35,133 nucleotides of DNA from positions 1 through 35,133 of the forward strand of contig VGKQ01000009.1 in assembly GCA_016866995.1 (NCBI GenBank), written 5' to 3'. Of this stretch, positions 8,789 to 16,824 are shown piece after piece; position 1 is the stretch's first letter; every line of letters begins with the position of its first letter. The position numbers and the translations under genes were made by a program. The notes beneath the pieces are model-generated. The model did not search any database. It had not been told where the DNA came from and saw nothing but the letters and a program-made list of their open reading frames with translations. This DNA comes from Candidatus Pacearchaeota archaeon (GTDB lineage Archaea > Nanobdellota > Nanobdellia > Pacearchaeales > GW2011-AR1).

Positions 8789-9346
8789 TTATAAAATCTT
8801 TTTAATTATTCCTTTTGTTTTTCTTATTTTAATCGCAGGGTTTCCTCTATAAACCCATCCGCTCTCTAATTCTCCATTTGCTATTGAACCTGCAGAAAGA
8901 ATTACATTATTACCAATCTTTGTTCCCGGAAGGACAATACAATTACTTGTTATCCATACACTATCCCCAATCTTAATGGGCTTTGAATAAAATGATTTTT
9001 GGTTTTCATATCTTATTTTATCTTTTTCAATATGGCTTACAGTTAAAAATTTGTTATCAAATCCTATTGAGCAATTATCTCCAATTTCAATTCTTGCAGC
9101 ATTATCAAAAAGATTTTTCCTGTTTACAAAACAGTTTTTACCTATCTTTAAGTTACCTAAATGAGTAGCATAAAAATATTTTCTAATTCTTGATTTTTTA
9201 TGAATATCCCAAAAAAAATTAGCAAAAATTTTTCTGATTGGTGAAAATATAGTCCAGTCAGGCAAGATAAAATCAGTTATATAATATAATGAAATAATTA
9301 TTTCACTGATAATTATTCTGATAAGATTAGATGTGAAGTATGTCAT
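8789..9346 (-). CDS. Left-handed beta-helix (hexapeptide) O-acetyltransferase
   Basis: A 185-residue protein. After an N-terminal hydrophobic helix (residues ~8-30), repeated isoleucine-led hexapeptides follow: LKIGKNCFVN, IEIGDNCSIG, IKIGDSVWIT, TKIGNNVILS. They are followed by SIANGELESGWVYRGNPAIKI, the usual C-terminal cap of maltose/galactoside-type O-acetyltransferases (…GVYaGnPAk.i). Likely acetylates a sugar of the glycan made by this operon, using acetyl-CoA. It overlaps the upstream GT-C gene by 4 nt. Confidence 0.9.
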   Translation of the reverse strand: MTYFTSNLIRIIISEIIISLYYITDFILPDWTIFSPIRKIFANFFWDIHKKSRIRKYFYATHLGNLKIGKNCFVNRKNLFDNAARIEIGDNCSIGFDNKFLTVSHIEKDKIRYENQKSFYSKPIKIGDSVWITSNCIVLPGTKIGNNVILSAGSIANGELESGWVYRGNPAIKIRKTKGIIKKIL

Positions 9347-10821
9347 TTTTTGTTTATTTTGTATAACCCTAAAGTTTTATTTACTTCTAATAGTTGATAG
9401 TTTTGATTTTTGAATTCTTGTAATATGGGATAATCATTAAAATCATTTGAGTATAAGAATAGATTATAGTCTTTAAATTTTTCTAATTCATCAAATGCTT
9501 TTTTATAATCAACTTCTCCTTTAGTTATCTCAAAATAACCAAAGGCAAAAGAATTTCTAAAACCATAAATAAATTTATCAGAATATTTTACTATAATTAT
9601 TGAATCTATAGGGGTTTCTGAGATAATTTGATCTCTAATAAAAAAACCTTTTTTTATAGATTCACTTCTTGAATTAATTAAAAGGGGTGTTGAAATAGTA
9701 AATAAAATTATAGTAACAAAAATAAACAAAATCTTAATTTTATTATTTTTTATATCTCCAACAAAATTAGCCAATAATATCGTTGACAGAATAAAAAAGA
9801 GTAAGAAATAACGAGTATAAGATATATGTAAAATATTTGATTCATTTAAGGGATGTTGCGATACTAGAATGTATAGAAAAGAGAAAGTATAAATTAGTAA
9901 AGCTAATAAAATAGAATAATAAATCTTTTTGTTTTCTTGAAGTTTAGGTTTATAAAAAAAAGATAATATGAATATAAAAAAAATCGGAATAAAAGTAATA
10001 AGGGCTATAATATACTCTAAGATATTTGACAGGCTTCTTTGAGGTAATCCTATCTTATTTTCTATTATCTTCTCTCCATAAGTAAAGAAAGATCCATATA
10101 AAAATTTGCTTTCAATTAAAGAAGGAGAGATAAAAAGAAAAAATAAAGAGAAGAAAATGATTAAATTAATAAGATTTAATTTTTTAATATTAAAAAAAGC
10201 AAGAGAACCACCAAAACACAAAAATGCTAAAGCTAAATCATACCTAAATCCAATACTCAATCCAAAAAATATTCCGGATAGGAGATAATAACTTATTTTT
10301 TGATAGGAATCTTCAAAAATTTTTAAAAGATAATACAATCCTACAATAAAAAAAGATGTTGCAGAAACATTTTCAATAAAAGGAATTGTTGTCCAATACC
10401 AAAAAAAAGGTAAAAAAATTAATAAACCTAGAGCCATAATTGATTTAATATTATTTTTGAAAATTAGAAAGGATATTTTGTATGCATAAAATATTCCAAT
10501 AATTGCAGTAAGCGCAGTGAAATAAAAGGAAAAATAAGGTATTATTGGAATTAATCCTCCTAAAAAAATTATATAACCTAAAAATTTTAATGGAATAATT
10601 TTATTATTAATATTTATGGTACCTCTTAATGTATTTTCTGATTTATTTATATCTCCAAAAATATAAAACTGCCCGGATTCTGAGTACAATTTAGAATAAG
10701 TTTTTAGCACAACTTCATCAGGGGATCCTGAATTAAAATTTGGTGCATTGACGGAATAGATTATAACAGCTAAAAAGAGTAAAAAAATTATACAACCTAT
10801 AAAAAATAAATTTTTTTTCAT
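9343..10821 (-). CDS. GT-C fold membrane glycosyltransferase
   Basis: A 492-residue protein with an N-terminal helix, an outer loop containing the acidic pair in NFNSGSPDEVVLKTYSK, and about 11 hydrophobic spans, ending in a ~110-residue soluble domain. SPDE at the first loop resembles the catalytic acidic loop of PMT_2/ArnT-like transferases. Codons here are even more AT-rich than in neighbouring genes. It overlaps the GT4 gene upstream and the acetyltransferase downstream by 4 nt each. Likely adds one sugar from a polyprenyl-phosphate donor; substrate unknown. Confidence 0.78.
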   Translation of the reverse strand: MKKNLFFIGCIIFLLFLAVIIYSVNAPNFNSGSPDEVVLKTYSKLYSESGQFYIFGDINKSENTLRGTININNKIIPLKFLGYIIFLGGLIPIIPYFSFYFTALTAIIGIFYAYKISFLIFKNNIKSIMALGLLIFLPFFWYWTTIPFIENVSATSFFIVGLYYLLKIFEDSYQKISYYLLSGIFFGLSIGFRYDLALAFLCFGGSLAFFNIKKLNLINLIIFFSLFFLFISPSLIESKFLYGSFFTYGEKIIENKIGLPQRSLSNILEYIIALITFIPIFFIFILSFFYKPKLQENKKIYYSILLALLIYTFSFLYILVSQHPLNESNILHISYTRYFLLFFILSTILLANFVGDIKNNKIKILFIFVTIILFTISTPLLINSRSESIKKGFFIRDQIISETPIDSIIIVKYSDKFIYGFRNSFAFGYFEITKGEVDYKKAFDELEKFKDYNLFLYSNDFNDYPILQEFKNQNYQLLEVNKTLGLYKINKK

Positions 10822-11975
10822 CTTAATAATATATTATATTTTTTTATCGTTTCAGTTATAGATAATTCCTTAATTAATTTATTTTTCAAAGTTCTGTAAG
10901 GATTATATTTTTTTATTAAATAAATTATTTTTAAAGCGATCTTATTTCCAGTCAATTTTTCTAGTAATAATCCATCTTTATTAATACTCAGAATATGTTG
11001 AATTCCTCCAACATTAGGACCAATTAGGTTACAACCACAAATTGCTGCTTCAGCGAATGTCAATCCAAATCCTTCTCTTAAACTTGGACAAACAAATATA
11101 TCTGCAGTGGCATAATATTTTGGAAGTTCTTCATGTTTTACCCAGCCCATAAAAATAATATTTTTTTCTATGTTCAATTTTTTAACACTTTTTTTAAGTT
11201 CTTCTTTCAAAGTTCCATCACCAATGATCATTAATTTCGCTTCTGGATATTCTTTTATGACTTTTGGCATGGCTTCCAGAAGAAATTTAATTCCTTTTTC
11301 AGGAGCTAATCTCCCAACAAAAAGTAAAAAGGGTCCTTTAATTTTATATTTTTTCTTTATTGACAAATCTCGTTTATGTGGATTAAAAAGTTTAGTATCT
11401 ACTCCCATTGGGATGACTTCTATTTTGAGATTGGGAGATATTTTTAATGCCTCATCTTTTAAAGAATTACTTACAACAGTTATATTTTTTGCATTTTCTA
11501 AAGTAAATTTTTTTATAAGTTTATAGCCTTTCAAACCTATAATATCACTTCCATGAGAAGTTACTACATAAGGAACATTTGTTGATGTCTTAACTAAGGC
11601 CGCAATAAAACCTTGAGGGATTATCCAGTGAGCATGGATTACATCTGGTTGAATTTTTTTTACTAAATTTTTTAATGCGAAATACTCCCAAAAAAGAAAA
11701 AAAGGAACTTCAAAATAATAAAAAGGATTTTTCTTTAAGACAGGAAGAATTCCGCCTTCGCCTGCTAATTTCTCATATTTTTGTAAGAAATATCTAAATC
11801 TATAAACTTTCATCTTGTCCATTATTTCAAAATCTTTTGCTCCAGGATAATGCGGGGCAAGAACATAAACATCAAAATCTTTTGTCAGTCTTTTAGAGAG
11901 CTCATAAACAAATGGAGGAATTGTATCATTTTTCCATCTTGGAAATGTTGAGGTAAAAACAAGGAGTTTTTTCAT
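10818..11975 (-). CDS. Family 4 glycosyltransferase (GT-B)
   Basis: A 385-residue cytoplasmic or membrane-associated enzyme using a nucleotide-sugar. The N-terminal domain has TSTFPRWKNDTIPPFVYELSKRL and DVIHAHWIIPQG. The C-terminal domain has LFVGRLAPEKGIKFLLEAM, LMIIGDGTLKEEL, and the EX7E signature EGFGLTFAE (near residue 310), all classic GT4 features. It follows the GT2 gene with a 4-nt overlap and precedes the GT-C gene with a 4-nt overlap, so it is part of the same operon. Likely elongates a lipid-linked glycan on the cytoplasmic face. Confidence 0.93.
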   Translation of the reverse strand: MKKLLVFTSTFPRWKNDTIPPFVYELSKRLTKDFDVYVLAPHYPGAKDFEIMDKMKVYRFRYFLQKYEKLAGEGGILPVLKKNPFYYFEVPFFLFWEYFALKNLVKKIQPDVIHAHWIIPQGFIAALVKTSTNVPYVVTSHGSDIIGLKGYKLIKKFTLENAKNITVVSNSLKDEALKISPNLKIEVIPMGVDTKLFNPHKRDLSIKKKYKIKGPFLLFVGRLAPEKGIKFLLEAMPKVIKEYPEAKLMIIGDGTLKEELKKSVKKLNIEKNIIFMGWVKHEELPKYYATADIFVCPSLREGFGLTFAEAAICGCNLIGPNVGGIQHILSINKDGLLLEKLTGNKIALKIIYLIKKYNPYRTLKNKLIKELSITETIKKYNILLR

Positions 11976-12928
11976 CTCATCTCAAGCTCTTTTTTCTTTA
12001 ATCTGTATAAAATTTCTTCCTGGTTTGCCTTCAGGGTTTTAAGCATATCTGCAAGAAGAGCGAGAACGCCTAAAGACAAGCCAAAAATAAGGAAGAAAAC
12101 TGAGACATTGAACAGCTGCCTTACTGGAGTTGTCATTAAGTGAGTAAGCCAATACCAGAAAGAAAATCCAGCCCCTATTATTCCAAGCAAAAAGATAATT
12201 GCCCCTGGAACTCCAAAAAAAGTCAGTGGCTGGGTGTCTCGTGTTGCTCTTGCAATTATGGCTATGCTCTTTAGCCCGTATTTTCCGAGTTTGCCTGAAA
12301 TATTTGATTTTCTTTCCCTAAAATAATTTACTTCAAGCGGAATTTCCTTTATTTTTATGCCTTTTTCAGCCAGGTCAATAAAAACTTCCTGCGTGTAAGT
12401 AAATCTCCCCTGAAGGTTTAATCTTAATGCAGCTTCTTTTGAATAAGCCCGAAAACCACACTGGGTATCTGTAAATTTCTGGTTAGTTATTCTGCTAATC
12501 AAATTAGTAAATCTTCTGTTACCCCATTTTTTTGCAAATGGCATATTCTTGGTTAATTGAGGATTTAAAAATCTGGAGCAAGTAACCATATCTGCTTCAT
12601 TGTCTAGAATTGGCTGTATAAGTTTTGGAATATCTCTTGGATTAAATTGATTGTCAGCATCAATATTAACAATTATATCTGCTTTAAGTTTCAGCGCTGT
12701 TTCAATTCCTTTTTTGAAATTTTTTCCTAATCCAAGGTTTTGCTTGTTTTTTATCACAAAATCTGCTCCTGCAGATTTTGCTGTTTCTGCTGTTCTATCT
12801 CTTGAATTATCATCCATAACAAGAACTTTTATTTCTTTTATTCCGGAAATTTTTCTTGGGATATTTTTAATTACATTTGCTATATTCTGCTCTTCATTAA
12901 ACGCGGGAATTACTGCAATAAGCTTCAT
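11972..12928 (-). CDS. GT2 polyprenyl/dolichol-phosphate sugar synthase (Dpm1-like) with C-terminal membrane anchor
   Basis: Makes polyprenyl-phosphate hexose from a nucleotide-sugar, supplying donors for GT-C enzymes such as the two in this operon. Motifs: IAVIPAFNEEQNI at the N-terminus, VLVMDDNSRDRTAE, the DxD-type VNIDADNQFNP, TQCGFRAYS, and two C-terminal hydrophobic segments (FFGVPGAIIFLLGIIGAGF and VSVFFLIFGLSLGVLAL). An upstream in-frame ATG at 12985 would add 19 residues, but a TATA box (12945-12958) lies inside that extension, centred 24 nt from the ATG at 12928, so I place the start at 12928 with a leaderless mRNA. First gene of the glycan operon. Confidence 0.92.
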   Translation of the reverse strand: MKLIAVIPAFNEEQNIANVIKNIPRKISGIKEIKVLVMDDNSRDRTAETAKSAGADFVIKNKQNLGLGKNFKKGIETALKLKADIIVNIDADNQFNPRDIPKLIQPILDNEADMVTCSRFLNPQLTKNMPFAKKWGNRRFTNLISRITNQKFTDTQCGFRAYSKEAALRLNLQGRFTYTQEVFIDLAEKGIKIKEIPLEVNYFRERKSNISGKLGKYGLKSIAIIARATRDTQPLTFFGVPGAIIFLLGIIGAGFSFWYWLTHLMTTPVRQLFNVSVFFLIFGLSLGVLALLADMLKTLKANQEEILYRLKKKELEMR

Positions 12929-12944
12929 ATTTTTTAAACCCGGA

Positions 12945-12958
12945 TTTAATATATAAAC
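12945..12958 (-). promoter_or_regulatory. TATA box of the glycan operon
   Basis: The minus strand reads GTTTATATATTAAA, centred about 24 nt before the ATG at 12928. This fits leaderless initiation and decides the start of the GT2 gene. Divergent from the plus-strand promoter at 13130-13139. Confidence 0.65.
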
Positions 12959-13129
12959 CTTATTGTTATCAGGGAAAAGTGGCAATAAATTTTATAGAAG
13001 AGAAAATATAAAAAATTCAAGAAACAAGCAAAACACATATTTTGTCTTCGAAAAAAATAATTAAAAGATAAAATTTTATACTAATTGGTAGTAAATATAA
13101 ATTAATATGAATTTTGTAAAACAACAAAG

Positions 13130-13139
13130 TTTATAAATA
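13130..13139 (+). promoter_or_regulatory. TATA box of the surface protein gene
   Basis: TTTATAAATA centred about 24 nt before the ATG at 13159. Confidence 0.6.
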
Positions 13140-13158
13140 AAACTTAACTCTAAAAACT

Positions 13159-14403
13159 ATGAATATTAAGGGAAGAGGGACAAAGATTATAGCAGGAATT
13201 CTTACTCTAGGAGTTTTAGTTATGCTTATTTTAGCAGGGCCTGCAAATGCTTTTAATGTTTCTTTGTCAGGATTTGCTGTTTCAAATCCTCAGCAAGGAG
13301 ATAAAATATCAACAACAGCTACAATAACAATAAACAGCAATGAGAGAATGCCCTTGCCAAATCCTGCAGGTGTTTTTATAGATGATAAAGTTGCATGCGC
13401 TTTCTCAATTAATTCTCCTGAAACAATCTGCGATGGAGTAACAGTCAAATTAATTTCAAGCACTTCAAGCTATGGATATGGCTATGGGTATAAATATGGA
13501 TATGGGTATAATTATGGATATAATCAGGGATATTCGAATGGGAAATTTACTTACAATATAACAATTGATACAAGCAAGTTTTCAATTGGAGAACATAAAG
13601 TTCAGATAGGGATTAATGTTAAAGAAAATCCGGCAGTGTTAGGATATGCTTCTGAAGAGAGAATTATAACAATTATACCTGCTGGCTCTCAGGCAGCAGA
13701 TTCAGAAACAATTCCCCCTACAACAAGCAGAACAATAAGCATGCCATCTGTTGGAGTTGATATTGAGCTTAACCTTGATTCAGCAGCAGGCGGAATAATT
13801 ACAGTAGCCAAGTACAATTCTCTGCCTTCTGGAACATCTGCATTTGGAGTTCCAGGATTGGGAAAATATATCCAGATTGAAGACAGGGATGGAAACTTCA
13901 CAGGAAAATTGAATAATACAAAAATAAAAGTTTATTATACAGATGCTGAAGTTAATGCTTCTGGATTGGTTGAATCAAGCTTAAGGCTTGCATATTATAA
14001 TTCAACATCAGGAACATGGATAATTTATGATGCTCCAATTGGAGGAGTTGATACAACAAGCAATTATGTCTGGGCTTTAACAGATCATTTTTCATTATGG
14101 GGAGTATTTGGAAACTTGCCAAAACCTGCAAATGTTGTGAGTGATTCTGGATGGACTACAAGCAAAGAAAAGACAACTCCTGCAACAACTCCTGAAAATG
14201 CAACTGCTGCTGTGTCTGAAACAACTGCTCCTATATCTTTAACAACTCCTGCTGCTCCTGCACAGGGCTTGCTTGCAAGAATAACTGGAGCAATTGTAGG
14301 AACATTAGGAACAGCCGGAACAATAGTTGTTATTGTGTTTATTGTTGGTATAATTATATTAGCTGTAACAGTAACATTAGTAAGAAGAAAAGCCAGAAAA
14401 TAA
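13159..14403 (+). CDS. Anchored surface protein with Tyr-Gly repeat
   Basis: A 414-residue protein with a signal peptide (hydrophobic residues ~10-26, AxA-type end GPANA|FN). The first domain (residues ~32-180) looks immunoglobulin-like. Residues 105-126 are an uninterrupted Tyr-Gly-rich run (YGYGYGYKYGYGYNYGYN). A second beta domain (~195-320) ends in ADHFSLWGVFG-like wording (TDHFSLWGVFG), common in large archaeal and bacterial surface proteins. A Thr/Pro/Ala-rich stalk (~330-372) follows, then ITGAIVG, a membrane span (~382-406) and the basic tail RRKARK. The N-terminus is therefore outside and the C-terminus anchored. Likely a structural or adhesive envelope protein; monocistronic with its own TATA box. 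Confidence 0.85.
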   Translation: MNIKGRGTKIIAGILTLGVLVMLILAGPANAFNVSLSGFAVSNPQQGDKISTTATITINSNERMPLPNPAGVFIDDKVACAFSINSPETICDGVTVKLISSTSSYGYGYGYKYGYGYNYGYNQGYSNGKFTYNITIDTSKFSIGEHKVQIGINVKENPAVLGYASEERIITIIPAGSQAADSETIPPTTSRTISMPSVGVDIELNLDSAAGGIITVAKYNSLPSGTSAFGVPGLGKYIQIEDRDGNFTGKLNNTKIKVYYTDAEVNASGLVESSLRLAYYNSTSGTWIIYDAPIGGVDTTSNYVWALTDHFSLWGVFGNLPKPANVVSDSGWTTSKEKTTPATTPENATAAVSETTAPISLTTPAAPAQGLLARITGAIVGTLGTAGTIVVIVFIVGIIILAVTVTLVRRKARK

Positions 14404-14588
14404 TTCTTTAATTTTGTTTAATCAGGGAGAGAATATAATTTTAATGAGCCTATCAAATAAAAACTTATTGTTATATTAATAAGGAGATTATATCATACTT
14501 TATCAAAGATTATTTGATTATATTAATTATCAAATCTGACAAATACAATTAAGGAAAAGGTTAAAAATGCAGTTTAATTAATAGAATT

Positions 14589-15452
14589 ATGCTAGAGGTG
14601 ATAGTTTATCCAAAAGAGGCGAGAAGAAGGCCGTGGGAGATGATTTTTGTAGGCTTGCTGTATTCCTCTCTCTCATTCTTAATTGTCAACTGGATTTTCG
14701 CGCAGGATGTTGTTTTATCGCGATATTCTGGCTTGCTTGTTGTGATGTTTTCAGTTCTTTTTTCAATTACATTTATTTATTATTCTATAAGGCTTGATGA
14801 AAGAAAAAATATAAAAGATAAAAGTGAAATAAAAGCAATATATGATGACTGGAAAATACTTTCAATGTTTCTATATTTATTTGTAGGGTTTATTATAGGA
14901 TTTACATTCTGGCAGGTGATTATTCCTTCTCATATTAACTTTAACTCGCAGATTGAAACTTACTGCGTCTTAAACAATCCATTGCAGTATGAAAACTGCC
15001 TTGACAATTACAAGATAAATGAGACAATTCAGGATATAGAAACAAAACCACAAGGAAATTTTTTCTCAATATTCTCAAATAATGTTTATGTTGCTATTTT
15101 TACCTTAGCTTTTGCATTGGTTTTTGGGGCGGGGGTTATATTTCTTATTTCATGGAATGCAAGTGTTGTTTCAAGTGTTATTGCATTGTCAATAAAATAC
15201 AAGCTTTCAAATCTTCCTCTTGGATTGACAAGATTTCTTGTTCATGGAATTCCTGAAATAGCGGGCTATTTTATTGTTGCAATGGCTGGGGGAATGACAA
15301 GCATTGCTATATCAAACTATTTGAGAAAGAAAATTTCAAAGGATAATCTTCTCAAGATTATCCAGAGATCAAGCTATCTTCTGATTATAGGAATAATTGT
15401 TCTGGCAATAGCAAGCCTTATTGAGATTTATATTACTCCTGTGTTTTTTTAA
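14589..15452 (+). CDS. SpoIIM-family (stage II sporulation protein M-like) membrane protein
   Basis: A 287-residue protein with about six hydrophobic helices and a ~50-residue hydrophilic outer loop between the third and fourth. The signature FLVHGIPEIAGYFIVAMAGGM is the HGxxEi...aGg motif of SpoIIM/DUF95 proteins, which are widespread in archaea outside any sporulation context. Role in archaea unknown, possibly membrane remodelling or transport. A TATA-like GGTTAAAAAT lies about 28 nt before the start. Not obviously in an operon. Confidence 0.88.
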   Translation: MLEVIVYPKEARRRPWEMIFVGLLYSSLSFLIVNWIFAQDVVLSRYSGLLVVMFSVLFSITFIYYSIRLDERKNIKDKSEIKAIYDDWKILSMFLYLFVGFIIGFTFWQVIIPSHINFNSQIETYCVLNNPLQYENCLDNYKINETIQDIETKPQGNFFSIFSNNVYVAIFTLAFALVFGAGVIFLISWNASVVSSVIALSIKYKLSNLPLGLTRFLVHGIPEIAGYFIVAMAGGMTSIAISNYLRKKISKDNLLKIIQRSSYLLIIGIIVLAIASLIEIYITPVFF

Positions 15453-15500
15453 TTTGAGAGAAACCGAAAATTTTAAATAAATTGAAAAACTGGACTTATA

Positions 15501-15977
15501 ATGGGAAAGAGGTGTATAGCTTGGCTTTTAATTATATGTATTGCTGTTATTTTGTTTTTATTAATTGTTGTTTCTGCTGCTGATACTGGAAAGATGAAAG
15601 TTGAGGCAAACATATTTAAGTCAGTTGTTTCTATTGAAGTACCAGATTATGCTTATTTTGGAGGTGTAACTAAGGGATACAAAAGCAATGATGTTAATAT
15701 TGCAATAAATAATACAGGGACTACTGATATATCTGTAACTCCAAGACTGGCAAACTCGCAGGAAAAAATTTTTAATTACACTTATTTCAAAAAAACCTCT
15801 TCTGATACATACAGATTAGTTGGAATGTTTAATGTTAATATTTCGCGTCCAACCCAAAATGGGGTTAAAGTGCAGTCTGTATATGCCAAGCTTGATTTGA
15901 CTGATTATGATGGAGATATAGATTATGATATGATTAAGCATAATGCCAGCATAATCTTCTGGGCTGTTGAAAAATAA
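15501..15977 (+). CDS. Hypothetical secreted protein
   Basis: A 158-residue protein with a strong signal peptide (hydrophobic residues ~7-25, then VVSAADTG). The mature part is beta-rich, with N-linked-type sequons (NNTGT, NYT, NIS, NAS) and no recognised family. The pattern FKSVVSIEVPDYAYFGGVTKGY...INNTGTTDISVTPRL resembles the conserved-edge strand of immunoglobulin-like domains. A TATA box (ATTTTAAATAAA, ~15469-15480) lies about 26 nt before the ATG. It overlaps the next gene by 11 nt. Confidence 0.78.
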   Translation: MGKRCIAWLLIICIAVILFLLIVVSAADTGKMKVEANIFKSVVSIEVPDYAYFGGVTKGYKSNDVNIAINNTGTTDISVTPRLANSQEKIFNYTYFKKTSSDTYRLVGMFNVNISRPTQNGVKVQSVYAKLDLTDYDGDIDYDMIKHNASIIFWAVEK

Positions 15978-16452
15978 ATTTTATAAAATTAAAATTAAAA
16001 GAAAATTATTTATATTAATTTTTATTATTTTTTTATCTAGTTTTGTTTCTGCTGTTGAGCTTGGAGTTTCTCCCGGCAGGATTGAATTTTTTGGAGAATG
16101 TGAGAATGTAACAATTTTTGCAACAGGAAAGATTATTGCTGAAGATAAATGGAGCAAAATAAACAGCAATAATCTTGACGATTATAATCTCAACTCGAGA
16201 AATGCTGGAGTTGAAATAAAATATGAGAAAAATTTTATTGTAAATGGAAATAAAAAAATTCCTGTTTGCATTGAAGGAGAAGGAGAGCATTTTGGTGTTC
16301 TTTTATTCAGGCAGGAAGGAAGCATGGCAGGAGTTGGAAGCTGGCTTTATGTTGATATAAACAATAAAAATGAAATCAGAAAGGAAATTTTTATGCTTGT
16401 TCCTGTAACTTTTGAGCTTGTTTTGTTGTTATTCTTGCTGAGAAAATTGTGA
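15967..16452 (+). CDS. Hypothetical secreted, C-terminally anchored protein (TTG start)
   Basis: A 161-residue protein with a signal peptide (KRKLFILIFIIFLSSFVSA, then VELGVSPGRIEFFGEC) and a C-terminal hydrophobic tail (FMLVPVTFELVLLLFLLRKL). The middle is a beta-type domain without recognised family; SPGRIEF and VGSWLYVDI resemble DPANN surface proteins of the Ig-like type. The only start that keeps the signal peptide is TTG at 15967, inside the end of the preceding gene, so coupled translation is likely. The two neighbours probably act together outside the cell. Confidence 0.72.
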   Translation: MKNKFYKIKIKRKLFILIFIIFLSSFVSAVELGVSPGRIEFFGECENVTIFATGKIIAEDKWSKINSNNLDDYNLNSRNAGVEIKYEKNFIVNGNKKIPVCIEGEGEHFGVLLFRQEGSMAGVGSWLYVDINNKNEIRKEIFMLVPVTFELVLLLFLLRKL

Positions 16453-16460
16453 TATCATAA

Positions 16461-16470
16461 TATTTATAAA
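16461..16470 (+). promoter_or_regulatory. TATA box of the SRP RNA gene
   Basis: TATTTATAAA, centred about 25 nt before 16491, where the terminal helix of the SRP RNA begins. Confidence 0.65.
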
Positions 16471-16490
16471 CAGCTCTAGTCTGCCTTTTT

Positions 16491-16755
16491 CAGCAGACTA
16501 GGCTGGCAGGTTAGCCCTCTGCCATTTGCAAACGGGCTTTAGGCAAGCTGCAAGGAAGCGAGTGACATGCAAACCAGAAGTCCTTTAGGTGGACGTTGAG
16601 GTCTTGTCTTGCTCGATCTTGCTCTTGCGAAACTGGTGAGGCCTTGACCGGAGCAACCATAAACATGAGTTAAGGTGCTTGCAAGAAAGCAGGGCTGAGA
16701 AAGCTTAAAGATAAACTGCTGGCAAGCATGAGGCAAACTTCCGAGTCTGCTAAAC
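16491..16755 (+). ncRNA. Signal recognition particle RNA (7S RNA), archaeal type
   Basis: RNA scaffold of the SRP, which targets secretory and membrane proteins. The 5' AGCAGACT (16492-16499) pairs with AGTCTGCT (16744-16751), the terminal helix 1 found in archaeal SRP RNAs. Next is an Alu-like domain: helix TGGCAG/CTGCCA with loop GTTAGCCCT, then a GCAAACGGGC segment. Long helix 5 is visible: CATGC, CCAG, AGT, CTTTA (16566-16587) pair in order with TAAAG, ACT, CTGG, GCATG (16706-16730). The S domain has the SRP54 site AGG-CC-loop-GG-AGCA (16639-16655), with a six-nt loop TTGACC. Ends are estimated from the TATA box and helix 1. RNase P RNA was considered and rejected. Confidence 0.88.
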
Positions 16756-16772
16756 CTTTTAGAAAAAGGTTT
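16752..16772 (+). terminator. Hairpin after the SRP RNA
   Basis: AAACCTTTT (16752-16760) and AAAAGGTTT (16764-16772) form a perfect 9-bp stem with a 3-nt loop directly after the terminal helix. It may be a 3' end or processing signal. There is no clear U-run after it. A further small hairpin, GCAAT/ATTGC, lies at 16781-16795. Confidence 0.45.
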
Positions 16773-16799
16773 CCAAAACTGCAATTTACAATTGCGGAG

Positions 16800-16816
16800 G
16801 CAAGAAGAGTTCTGAT
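16800..16816 (+). promoter_or_regulatory. 17-nt leader element (copy 2)
   Basis: GCAAGAAGAGTTCTGAT, identical to 6198-6182 on the minus strand. In both places it is followed by 8 nt (AAATTAAG here) and the ATG. It contains a small AGAA/TTCT inverted repeat. No clear TATA box lies 25 nt before it, so the transcript may come from SRP RNA read-through. Confidence 0.55.
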
Positions 16817-16824
16817 AAATTAAG

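Noticed and set aside
12929-12985. Upstream ATG start for the GT2 gene
   Set aside because: The extension contains the TATA box, and the added residues are not part of the GT2 fold.
16491-16755. RNase P RNA
   Set aside because: The conserved RNase P core words are absent, while helix 1, long helix 5 and the AGG/AGCA SRP54 site all fit SRP RNA.
16539-16784. Minus-strand protein frame of 81 residues
   Set aside because: It lies entirely antisense to the SRP RNA; the composition is unlike local proteins.
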